Source: Elysia chlorotica
Taxonomy: Eukaryota > Mollusca > Gastropoda > Plakobranchidae
NCBI GenBank assembly: GCA_003991915.1
Contig: RQTK01000135.1
Location: 297,447-361,446, forward strand
Direction: 5' to 3'
Length of the DNA stretch: 64,000 nucleotides
Shown: positions 50,701 to 64,000 of the stretch, in pieces
Layout of the letters: each line of letters begins with the position of its first letter
Position numbering within the stretch: the first letter of the stretch is position 1
Program-made: the position numbers and the translations under genes
The notes under the pieces: generated by a model
What the model saw: the letters and a program-made list of their open reading frames with translations, nothing else
Databases searched by the model: none
Told to the model about the DNA's origin: nothing

Positions 50701-53700
50701 GCAGTTTATTGTTTAACCTTACAACAAAACATAAAAGAACAACCGAGAAAGTAATTAAAATTGTAATTACACAATTATTAAAATTGGCATAATCGCAGTT
50801 TCATTTAGATGATAGTAGAAATGTTGCTATTTTTTTCTTCCAGAAACGATAAAAAAATTATCATCACAAGAATATGCACGTTAACAATGTGGTTATGTAC
50901 TTCTCATCACTGCGCCTTTTTTTTTTTTTTAGCTAAAAGGGTTTTAAGGGCAGGTTATTCATTCAGAAAACTATCGCTTTTGCATGAAAACAGTAACAGA
51001 ATATTTCCATATTATATCATTTTCCCCCTCCAAAGGTAAAGTTGATGTTACAGCAATTTTAATTACTATTATTCTTTTTTATAATTGTCCACACAAAATA
51101 ATGCTTATCTATGCTTGACAATCATCGACGTATTTAAGGAAAGTACCGCTATTAGCTATAATTGTACTACTTATCGACTTGTGTTCTACTACTTATTGTC
51201 AAGTATTACTACAACAGCTACCTCTTTATCGATTTCTGTTGCTGCTACAATGACTCATCTTTTCCCTGAACATCAAGACTGTTTTAATAACTTACCGCCA
51301 AGAACCAGCACAATTTTATCTGTTAAGTGTTTAATAAATAATTTAGGTATTCAGGTATGTGCATCATATGAAAATTTAAACGATCTTGTTTGTACAGAGG
51401 CCAACACAAACGATGTCTGGCTATGGCACTAAACAGCAATGCGATTTGAAAACGCTATTTCAAGATGATAAGTATTTCCGGCTTTTCCACTTAACAGCAA
51501 CGTTTTTATTTCTTTACTTTTTGCAAATCAATGCATACCTAGAACGGTAAGAAGATAGTACAGTCGGTATTTCTTTTTTGCTGTTTTTACGCCATTTCAA
51601 ATAAAGGAAAGCCTTAGGTTCTCCTTAACATCCATATATACTTATTTCACAGGAGTAATATGTTTTAGAAACGTATAATACGGTGCCGTAGGCTCGTCTC
51701 AAATGTCTAACAATGGCTACCATTGCTGACTCAGTAAGAAAAAATATCGATGTGTACCATATTTACTTTTTATAGAAGAGAGCTGCTAATGAGACTATGC
51801 AGCAACATCCTAGAGATCGCTTCGAGCCAAGCCCGATAATTGTGAAATCTAAAACATTGTACAGACACCGAACACTAAAAATAACCAACAGAGCAGGAAG
51901 CTTAGAGTGCTGAAATACAAAAGTGCGATAATGATTATACAGACGCTCGGTGTTGGCTACGGCGCAATGATATAACTTGAGCTGGTATAATTCGCACTTG
52001 AAAGAAATATAGATCTGACCTATTATAATAAAAGAACCCTTAAATTGAAATAGAATATCGGGATATGGTTTTGAGCTCATTTGCTAAATTGAGACCACTT
52101 TCTCCATGATTACTATCGTAAAACTCGTGTCTAGTCTTATCGGATTATAGTCCGACACAAACCCAATTTACAAACACACACGCTTTACAAAGTTTAACTT
52201 GTCAACCTTTCTTCCTTCTCCTTCAAATATTGCAAAACCGTTTTAACTTCAACCATTGGTACATTTGTCTCGCCGATCACATTTTTGTACACGAATCACG
52301 TTGCACTTAAAATTTCGTTGCCCTTATTTATTTTGATATTTATAATGCAATAAAGTATAACTTTATTTATTTATATTTCCTGCTAGTTATTTTTTTACAA
52401 GAAACTCTGCCTGAAACTGTTCAAATATAACAAATAGTCTGTGTGTAATAAAACATTGAACGTTGTAAAAAAAAAGAGGATATAAAAATGATTTTAATAT
52501 TGACACAAATTTAGAAACAAAGAGAGCAATTAAAATATCAGGTTTCGTTCTCATTTGGTTACGTACTTGAAAATTCGAGTTTAAGGAAAAAATATTGGAT
52601 GTAGAATAAAACAACCACTAATTAATTTTTTGAAATAAATGGTTACCAAGAATATAATATATAGATTCCAGATATAAAACGGAACGTTACTAATGAAAAC
52701 AAAATGGTAAACCTATCGTATGTCTTTTTGATCTACATTTTCAGTAAGGAATTTTATCTTTTTTATCATACCGTTTAGGAAACTAATTGTGATGTGTGTA
52801 TGTTTGAAAGTCTTTCCATTCATTTAATAACGCGTAGCGATTTCATTGAGCAACAAGAAAAACTATTCGTACGGATCAGAAAAAAAGTTAGCTGCAATTA
52901 TTATACCATTAGTTACATATTTTTGTTAGACCCTGTCAGTTATTGGAGTTTTTCTTCTAAGACTCTGAGTTACCACTCGGTTAATTTATGTTTGAATCGA
53001 TACACATATACTGTGCTGATGTATGTCGTTTCCGAATGGCATCCTGACAAGTCGAGTTAAAGAGTCACTCTCCACAAATAAAAGTTAAGGAGTTGAAGTT
53101 ACATTGTTGAAATAGAAAATGAATTTTAGTGGTGAGTAAAGCTTGCATTTTTTTACATTATCTGCATTAATAATTATTTTTTCAAAAATATTACGAAGTC
53201 GCATGAAAAAAAAAAACAATTACAACATAGAAAGCCGATTTTTTTTCATACCGACTGTTACCAGGGTGCAGTGGACTGTTGCACTAATCTCAACTCTGAG
53301 CTGGACGAGCTTGAGTTGACCGCCTCTAGACTGACCACCGCTCTGGAGTACGTCCAAAAGACTCTGATGTTTGACGTGTCCAGCCTTTTTGCCGGCAGAT
53401 ATTACTACACGTCCCGATATGGCGTGGACGACGTCCGCTCTGCTGAGGTTGTATCTTGACCCCTAACAAAGTCCCGTGAAAAAAGAACTCTGCAGCATTA
53501 TTATAATCAACGTCAATAGAATAAAAAAAAGGGGAACAAAAAGCAGACGCTTACAATACATAGGTCTAAGGAACCTGGAAGAAATTTCTCTAGAGTGTCA
53601 AAATTGATTTAAGCTGGTTGATCTTTTTTCAAATCACTATAACTTTATACTTTTATTTTAGTTTATTTATCTCTATTTCTATTCTTGGTATAATAATTTA

Positions 53701-55168
53701 TTTATCGAATACTATGTTAAAAATGGATAATAATAATATTGCCATAATTATATTCCATTAAAGAAGATATTTCTCCTTAGAATAATATGCGTTCTAGTCG
53801 AGAAAAAGAACAATCTCGTATATTTTATTAAAATGAACATTAAGTAACACCAATTCTAAGTGCCACAGCTAAAGTTTAAGTTGTTTGAAGCACAATTGAA
53901 CCTCTTGCAACCATAGATGTTTCGTCAGGAACATGAACATCCTAATAGAAAAATTGTACAATTTTGTAAATTAATTTGATTAAAATTGAAAAGAAAACAT
54001 TTTGATGAACCATAACATTAGTGCAATCATGAGCTTGAATTCTTTCTCCAGGCGTCTTGCGAAATTCTTGGCGGCTACCTGGCTGAGATACAGGACGTCG
54101 GAGAGTGGGCGTACGTGGGGGTAGTGCTCAGGTCCGCTCAGACCAAGTACCCAAACAGGACTGTGACTCTACTGGGCGCCCAGGACACGAAGGCAGAGGG
54201 GAGCTGGTTCTGGTCTCACAGCAACGACCCCGTCAGGTTTACAGCTTGGGAGTGAGTGTCAGCGCCGTTACCTTCACCTTTTTATCTTTGTAGTAGAGCG
54301 TTAGAGGAGCTCTCTCCCACTTTAACGACTCCTGGGTTCCATAGGGGGGATTTCCATACGGAGATGGATCCTAGTCTAACGCAGAGACAATTGTTTGTCC
54401 TGAGCTGAGTTGAGTTGAGATGGTTGCATAAGCTCCAACGTCAGAACTATGTAGGTTTGTATTATGGATGGGTCCCAAGACTAGCGTTTGACAATTTTAG
54501 TGCTGCCAAACAGAGATAGTGCGGGCAGACCTTTACGTGCGGACACACATAGGCAAAGCTGGGATGCCTAGAACCGGGTACCTCCTGTTTGGGAGAATGG
54601 GAGCCCAACGCTCGGTGTATGCGCAAGCTCGTCCCCGCATGGTCTGTGATATGTTACTGAACGATTGTATGTGACCAATTACTTATCTATCTTTTTTAGA
54701 GATTTCCGTCAGGATTACCTGAACAGTGTTAAAATTGCAGTTTTTTGCCAACACAGACAAGCAGTATGGAGTATAACTTCAGAACAAAGAGAAGAACTTA
54801 GATGAGAGTGTCAAAAGTGTTCTCATCTAGTTATTGTATTGATAAACATGTGTTCAAGGATTTTATCGCACATCTTACAGTGTTATTAGCTGTTTTACTT
54901 TCATTTCATACTTATTCCGTCATATAACGATTCACCCAGACGTTATCTTGCAAAACAAAACAAAAGTACAATTCGAACATTAAACTTCTAACTGTATCTT
55001 TTACCCAGGAACGGATCTCCTGATGATGGGAACCACACCGAGAACTGCCTGGGAGCCTCGTTCTCAGCCAATACGTTTCGATGGATTGATCTCCCCTGCG
55101 ATATGACCTTGACACCTCAAGCATCCGGGGACTCTGATGTGGGTTTTCTGTGTGAGGTCCCCATCTAA
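41569..55168 (+). CDS. Secreted Ig plus C-type lectin protein (CREP/VIgL type)
   Basis: Seven plus-strand exons: 41569-41641, 45667-45825, 46897-47026, 49241-49391, 53265-53447, 54052-54251 and 55009-55168. All have GT-AG borders and matching phases; the 1056-nt reading frame is open and gives 351 aa. In gastropods, secreted lectins joining an N-terminal Ig domain to a fibrinogen (FREP), C-type lectin (CREP) or galectin domain bind microbes and parasites. Residues 1-24 are a signal peptide ending ALTVLGCAA. Residues 26-150 form one Ig domain with C49 in FLIVKC and C129 in TGLYACQANVLDALGHP. Residues 150-215 are a linker with heptad-like leucines (SELDELELTASRLTTALEYV). Residues 215-351 form a C-type lectin domain: SCEILGGYLAEI (C235), WFWSHSN, W..ENGSPDD, ENC (C312), RWIDLPC (C329) and FLCE (C347). 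The sugar-binding EPN/QPD and WND triplets are replaced (ENGSPDD, WID), so Ca-dependent sugar binding may be lost. Exon 5's GTTGTA donor is weak. Confidence 0.86.
41670..41802. repeat. Tandem duplication of about 66 bp in the first Ig-lectin intron
   Basis: TGCCAACCTTACCAGGTAGG followed by CCTATTGAGTTATACACGTT recurs immediately after itself with only small differences near its 5' side. It lies about 30 bp after the signal-peptide exon donor. Confidence 0.92.
42120..42380 (-). mobile_element. SINE copy, inverted, in intron 1 of the Ig-lectin gene
   Basis: Reverse-complement landmarks: AGCGCTGCCACACAGGGACA, GATCGACCCAAACAGTAGCG and, near its far end, CCGGAGACCTGCACCTC. The preceding TTAACGTCTCCTAGGTTCCC is shared with the copy at 54315. 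Confidence 0.6.
44727..44770. repeat. (TTC)n microsatellite
   Basis: TTC units flanked by TTA and AAT units, so three trinucleotide types adjoin. Confidence 0.9.
47027..49240. other. Intron 3 of the Ig-lectin gene
   Basis: AT-rich 2.2 kb without an exon. The last 100 bases before the acceptor are unusually C-rich on the plus strand, with several runs of C. Confidence 0.6.
49465..49690 (+). mobile_element. SINE copy with a tRNA-like head
   Basis: Head: GCGCAAGCGGTAGAGCGTTA and CCGGTTCGAACATG. Body: TCCTGGTTGGGTACGTGTCC, TGATGTGACCGGCACAGCCC and TATATCTTATATAGTGCTGA. It starts about 75 bp after exon 4 of the Ig-lectin gene. Confidence 0.7.
50440..50600 (+). mobile_element. SINE body fragment
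   Basis: Shows CCCGGATACCCCCGTTATAT, CTCTGTGTGGCAGCAAGCC and GTTGTCAGAAGTTCTTTAT. Head and tail are not clear. Confidence 0.45.
54300..54640 (-). mobile_element. SINE copy, inverted, in the last intron of the Ig-lectin gene
   Basis: Reverse-complement landmarks: TAATGGGTCCC-like ATGGGTCCCAAGACTAGCGT, GTGCTGCCAAACAGAGATAG and a 3' CTAGAACCGGGTACCTCCTG. The family's CTCCAACGTCAGAACTATG tail joins it on the left. Confidence 0.6.
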
Positions 55169-55666
55169 TGACTGACAGCTGAAGATATAAGAGCTGGTTT
55201 CTGGTATAATAATTATGTTCCAGTAACCAAAAGAAAAATCGTGGTTGACTGACATTTTCGGAGATTTTCAGGATTTGAATGCAACAATATCGATCTAATA
55301 GATTGTTCTAAAAGTAAACCCTTTTTTTCTGGTTACATTATACTTTTTGTTAGGAATGACGATTTCTTTTGAAGATCATGTATTATCTTGCATCTAATTA
55401 AAATGCAAATCCGAAAAAACTATTGTAAATATTGACATAATTGTAAGAAGAACAGTTCACCTGAACAAACAAATAGGCCTGCAGTAAAGATGAAATTTAA
55501 AGAAACTTTATTGTAACGGGTAGTGCATGATTGTCCTCCATCGTATGAACATTTAGGCGAAAAAAATTATTATCTTAATTATTGCCAAAACAGCGTATTA
55601 ATAGGTATACAAAAAAGAGACCATACATGTTTCTGGGTGTTTCTGCCACATAAATCTCTGGTTGTT

Positions 55667-55672
55667 AATAAA
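55667..55672 (+). terminator. Candidate polyadenylation signal of the Ig-lectin gene
   Basis: The first clear AATAAA after the TAA stop, about 500 bases downstream. Confidence 0.35.
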
Positions 55673-56556
55673 AATACAACATTAATTTATTACCACCTAC
55701 AGTTTTTGTTTACTATAACTAATAAAAAAAATTATGATAAAGAAAATTTTGATGAGTAATCTATGGCATGTGTAAAGGATTGGCGGAGTTTCATTAAAAG
55801 TTCAAGGAGTTTAAGTTTTATGGTCCTTCGCAAATAAATGCTAAGAAGCAAACCTTAGATGTCTGTGACAACCATCATAAGGCATAACTCCACATCCAAT
55901 GCCAGATCTCAGGCTGTTTGAAATGAACACCTAGATTGTTTCAGATAGCGGCACACAACCACTGCCAAAAGCATTGGAAAAGCCTACGGAAATCTAATAC
56001 AGAATGAAAGACAATAGACTAAGATTGTCTGATTAGAGCATTTTGGAACAGGCCTATAATTATTTGCGCTACCTTATGTTTTTCTTGTATTTTTTAAGAT
56101 ATGCGTATCATAAGAGAAGTTGTTTTTTTCTACAAATTAATGATCACATATAAAAAAATCAATAAAAGGTTAAAGATGTATTGTCAACGGTGTTTTTAAC
56201 AATCACTTAAGACATCACTAACATACTAACATCACAGTTTTACTGCCACTGAGTCTAGATCAATTATTCAGAATTTTTTTTTTTTTTAATTTCATTTGTG
56301 TACAATAACTGTGGACGGAATAGTTGTATTGCATTTCTACATTGAAAATATCGAAATTTAAAATTGCTAAACGAAAACTTATGAGAAAATCTACAAATAA
56401 CGAAGAAAGGGATTGCATGGGTGTTTTTTAGTACGGCTGTGCATATAATCTGTGTTAGTCAATATTTACATAATCGAAATTAATAAGAACTTGTTTAGAG
56501 GTGAATAAATGAGAAATAATGAGCTTCTAAGAATTAGTTAACTACATTTATCTTCA

Positions 56557-56820
56557 TTAATTATTTTCATCTTCGGTAAAGAAATCTAATACGTAAACCA
56601 ACTTTTGAAACACATTAGCAACATCGTTTTCCGTAATTTGTTGCCCGGCGCAAACTATGCCACCCGATGTGTTGAAATTCATTTTGCCTAGACTGTCGTA
56701 GTGACACGCTGTTCTCAATAGATCTTGATGGGTTCTGGCAGACTGGTTGAAATAACTATTGATCCATTGGATATCTTCCATGTAGAACACATTATTTATT
56801 GAGTTTTTACCTGTCCTCCT
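56557..56820 (-). CDS. Unrecognised coding-like terminal exon
   Basis: An open minus-strand frame of about 82 residues ends in TAA at 56557. It has a protein-like composition with no low complexity: EDIQWINSYFNQSARTHQ, then RTACHYDSLGKMNFNTSGG, two cysteines, and an acidic tail (FFTEDENN). Possible splice acceptors lie upstream (GGGTCTAG at about 56828 or a TTTTTTTTTTAG at about 56868). The family was not recognised. It may be the last exon of a gene whose other exons were not found, or an older gene fragment. Confidence 0.35.
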   Translation of the reverse strand, partial: RRTGKNSINNVFYMEDIQWINSYFNQSARTHQDLLRTACHYDSLGKMNFNTSGGIVCAGQQITENDVANVFQKLVYVLDFFTEDENN

Positions 56821-58198
56821 ACTCTAGACCCAGAGCGTTGGAACGAAAGAATACATTCTAATTCACTAAAAAAAAAACGTGGGTTATACCAGTACCGGTA
56901 CGCTAAAAAAAAGATCTGTTTAAATCAATTTTAAAGAGCAATTTTTCGTAACATATTTTCCTTATAATAGTAGTACCTAACTGGCAATATTATTTTTTTT
57001 TAGTTCAGGCAATGGTTTTAGTCAATAGAACGTCAAATAAAATACAATAGCGTAATTGTTGTCATTTAAAATAACCGACATCATCCGGATGCCAAAAATG
57101 GTATAATATTATCATCCATTCGAACAGAAATCGTTTCTCCGCATGGTTCTTCAGGAATCAGATTTTACATAGAAATTAGAAAAGACGGACTTTTATCTAG
57201 ATAAACTATGAAAAGATATTACAAAAAACTTTTTATTTTAATATCTCATCAGCCTATTGATTTTTAATTAGTGCTAACCACTAATATATATGCATATCAG
57301 CTCTACCTGTATTACTTGGTTACAGTGGCCTATTCTCAAAGGGAAAATATACGCGCATGGGTACAGAATATTTTTTTACTGTATGAGAACTATACGCGAA
57401 TGGTAATGAGGTTAGAAAACACTGTGTTAGAAATATCGCAAATGGTAAGGAAAAGGTTACTATCGCTTTTATCTATTTGATATCACCACAATAAAGCCTA
57501 GCTTTAGAAACAGTTCAATTTCATACATCACAAAACTTCTTTTTCCAAAGTTCTATTCATCATGAATAACAGATTGGATGCCAACGCTTATGTCTGTATC
57601 AAAACATCGACTTTTTGTATCAGTCTTATTGAAATAATTATAGTTAATGAATTTTGAAGCGCTTAAATAAATAGACTGATTTTTTTACCTACAAGAAGGA
57701 TAGACTGGTGGTTTGCTTGTTTGGTTTAAGGTTTTTTGTATAAATAATATTACAAAGAATTGAACTTTCTGACGTTGTTCTCATTGACATATTTTGAATC
57801 CTTTAAGAAAAACTAAACTTTACGTGTTTGAAAAAAAAAACATGACCATATTTTATCTCTATTACCCTTAAACATGACAATTATGATAACAAAAAATAAA
57901 ACAACAGAAAAACATGCCATCTTTTGCGAAGGCTTCCAACTTTTTATAAAAAATTAAATCGCGACATCTCTGTACATATATTTTTATATAAAAGGTACAT
58001 GTATATACAAAGTATTTAAATACACAAAGAGCTAGTCAAGATTTTTAAAAAAATAAGCACATCGTTTGAATAATATAGATAAAAATCGTCAGAAAAAATG
58101 TTAGTCATGATTAAAACTATTCTAAAGATTAATACAAAATACAATTATCATGAAAATCGATCTTCCTATTTCTTCGTGTTTTCTGTCTCTTTCTCTCG

Positions 58199-58204
<6 letters not shown>

Positions 58205-58272
<68 letters not shown>

Positions 58273-58290
58273 ATCTATCTATCTATCTCT
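58205..58290. repeat. (TC)n microsatellite with CTAT units
   Basis: A CT run of about 65 bp followed by TTTATCTATCTATCTATC. Confidence 0.95.
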
Positions 58291-59559
58291 CCCTCTTAGC
58301 TGATGTGTTTGCCACTTTCAGTTCTTCTTGAACTTTTTCAATTTTTAACGACCTCTTTTCCTTTCAGTTCTAACTTCTTCTTTTTATTGTACGTCTTTTT
58401 CTTCGATTGGCTTTGTACATTTTAAACGTTCATTGCTACAGTTCTACCTGCCTCTATGTCGCCACACCGTAGAGATTCGGTCGCTTTCCTTGGCTCCAGT
58501 ATGAATATAAGTATGTTGTAAAACCACATGAGTGCAAATCAATCGAATTGTCCTTTAATTTCACTTTGAAACTTCAACCAAATAAAAAAGGACTTAATAT
58601 ATTTAATAAGTTTAATACATCGAACACGCACAAACATAAATGTTTTAATCGTACTTTTTCCTATTACGAATGAACCATAGAAAATAAAGCCTAAACGTCG
58701 AACGTTATGCAATAAGTGCCACAATTTATACACTGTTTGTTCTTGTGTGAAGCGAAAGAAATGCAAATTTCATACATTAAAGTAAAATAAGTAATACGAA
58801 CAATCAAATAAAAAAGATGAAATAAATTGCATGCCTTTATTGACTTAGAGTCATTTCTTTTCGTAAAAAAGACATACATATTTAAACAACCCCAGCTATT
58901 TTCTAAAAATCAAAATATAAGATAAAGATAATAATTATTTAAAGGAAAGTGGATAAAATGATTCTTCTTGAAAAATAGTCTATAGTACAAACGTGATTTT
59001 TAATTGTAGAACATTTTGCAACTCGGTATGAATCTTTTGCAAAAGAAATAAAATAGTTCAATTGAGTTTTAATGTTTCATTGATTTGAACGAAGATCGTT
59101 ATGACAAATAGCGTTTAATTTCCATCAATCTTTGAAAATGTAGAATCAATTTCTTTAAGTGCACGTTTGTGGGCTGACATTTTCTTTTGATAACGATCCA
59201 TGTGACTTCACTGCTGGGTGCAATTTGAAGAGAGCACATTGATCAAGAAAACACGCAGAGAACATTATTGGGTGCGAAATGTGTGCTTACGTCATCACTT
59301 TGTGGGTGTTAGTGCCAGAGATTTCTTGTATCCTGCGGGCGGAAGCTTTGAAAAATTGATGACATAAGAGAAATGCTCCACCAGCTTTACAAAAAATATG
59401 TTGATGTAAGCTATTCTGGAGAAATAATCACATAAATAGATATCGAGAATGTTTGCATCTCATAAACATTATGGATGCCACCAGCTTACGAACGATACCC
59501 ATAATGGATCATCTGAAATTGGTTCAAGCAGCTTGTGTTGTTCTCAAACGCAATATTGA

Positions 59560-59565
59560 TTTATT
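59560..59565 (-). terminator. Candidate polyadenylation signal of the potassium channel gene
   Basis: AATAAA on the minus strand about 540 bases after the stop. If used, the whole 43-bp tandem array lies in the 3' UTR. Confidence 0.3.
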
Positions 59566-60107
59566 CCGTTTTGGTTATGGTTAATGCAACAAAAAGCCTG
59601 AAATGTAGATAATCTGAAGAGAGAATCGAGTTTGCTAGAACAAGGTGGAAGTAAATCTACCCTTGTGACGCATTCTTTTGATGAGGAGCTCACAGAACCT
59701 CTGTTTACCTCCATCTTCTGCAATGAGGCCAATACCTCTGTCTATCACAATTTCAATCCTCTGCGATTATATGAGTACATGTGCCCATCTCCGTCTACTG
59801 CAATATTGTCAGTACCTCTGTATAGCTACACCTTTATCCTGTGCAATGAGGTCAGTACCTCTGTAGAGCTACACCTTTATCCTGTGCAATGAGGTCAGTA
59901 CCTCTGTAGAGCTAAACCTTTATCCTGTGCAATGAGGTCAGTACCTCTGTAGAGCTACACCTTTATCCTGTGCAATGAGGTCAGTACCTCTGTATAGTAC
60001 ACCTTTATCCCGTGCAATATTGTCAGTACCTCTGTAGAGCTACACCTTTATCCTGTGCAATAAGGTCAGTACCTCTGTATAGTACACCTTTATCCTGTGC
60101 AATGAGA

Positions 60108-63638
<3,531 letters not shown>

Positions 63639-64000
63639 CTGAACAGGGGACAGGGAAAGCATCAATCAATGTCTTTGTTTAAAATAACAGTGTGTAAAAA
63701 TTGAAAAAGAATGTACGATGTACGGTGTGCAAAGGGCAAAGAATGTAGATTTTTGGTCAGTAAAAGCGGTGTACTAAATGAGAAGAAATTTAAGCGTTGA
63801 TCAGGAAAATCATTGCACAAAAAAGAACAACAATGGTAGTCTGTTATTTCATAAAGTACTGTTCAAGTAGGGCGGAGCATGCAATGCAGATCTCTGTTCA
63901 GATAAAGTGGTGTACAAAAAGGAGAAAAACTCTGTAAGTTGGTGAGAGAAAGAGGTGTACAAAAGGATAAACATCATAATAATCTTTGGCAACAAAAAGG
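63639..64000. other. K2P intron reaching the window edge
   Basis: The acceptor (CCTGTTCAG) precedes the pore-2 exon. The rest contains loosely repeated GTGTACAAAA... segments (about 63740-63980) but no exon. Confidence 0.6.

Larger units (their letters stand above)
49392..53264. other. Intron 4 of the Ig-lectin gene
   Basis: A 3.9-kb intron with two SINE copies near its start. The rest is AT-rich; an open stretch at 51085-51432 has no ATG start or splice support. Confidence 0.6.
55169..60107. other. Region between the convergent Ig-lectin and potassium channel genes
   Basis: Contains the orphan coding-like stretch at 56557-56820, a (TC)n tract at 58205-58270 with CTAT units, and the 43-bp array from 59715. 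The rest is AT-rich with no feature seen. Confidence 0.6.

Noticed and set aside
51085..51432. 115-residue open stretch in the Ig-lectin intron
   Set aside because: Begins at TTG, has no splice support and no recognisable domain.

Overview
The window is nuclear DNA from an animal, most likely a gastropod mollusc. Its genes are split by introns with consistent GT-AG sites and matching phases. It is AT-rich and full of simple repeats such as (GATA)n, (GA)n, (GTA)n and (ATC)n. It carries many scattered copies of one tRNA-derived SINE. One gene joins an immunoglobulin domain to a C-type lectin domain in one secreted protein, an architecture known from gastropod immune lectins (CREP/VIgL type). 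Nothing resembles a bacterial operon, CRISPR array or plasmid. Most long uninterrupted frames are simple repeats or the antisense of real exons, so I assembled gene models by eye from splice sites, phase and family motifs.

Layout. 333-3944 (-): an ependymin-related secreted protein, five exons, running off the left edge. 4640-5700: a decayed reverse-transcriptase relic with a SINE nested in it. 10130-22169 (-): a stum/SPEC3-family membrane protein of about 1538 aa, whose 4.3-kb first exon encodes a long, partly acidic, probably disordered region; the two membrane segments lie at the C-terminus. 26308-33979 (-): a duplicated cluster of a small secreted VWC-like cysteine-rich gene. One copy has three exons but an in-frame TAG, and two paralogous exons lie in an order that cannot form one gene. 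This cluster is interleaved with a repeated block and GATA arrays. 36668-38277 (+): a CEBPZOS-like small mitochondrial membrane protein in three exons. 41569-55168 (+): a seven-exon Ig plus C-type lectin gene that reads open from signal peptide to stop (351 aa). 60108-63638 (-): the last three exons of a two-pore-domain potassium channel (second pore, M4, C-terminal tail), running off the right edge.

The most distinctive signal is that exon edges have repeatedly been caught up in local tandem duplication. The acceptor and start of ependymin exon 4 is repeated about eight times in the adjoining intron. The donor end of stum exon 2 is repeated together with a SINE tail. The last codons and stop of the potassium channel are the first unit of a roughly 43-bp tandem array. 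The donor of ependymin exon 1 and the acceptor of the last CEBPZOS exon are each duplicated once. The genes otherwise show no common pathway and look like an ordinary mixed neighbourhood (extracellular, sensory/ion transport, immune, mitochondrial). All calls come from reading the sequence; no database search was run.
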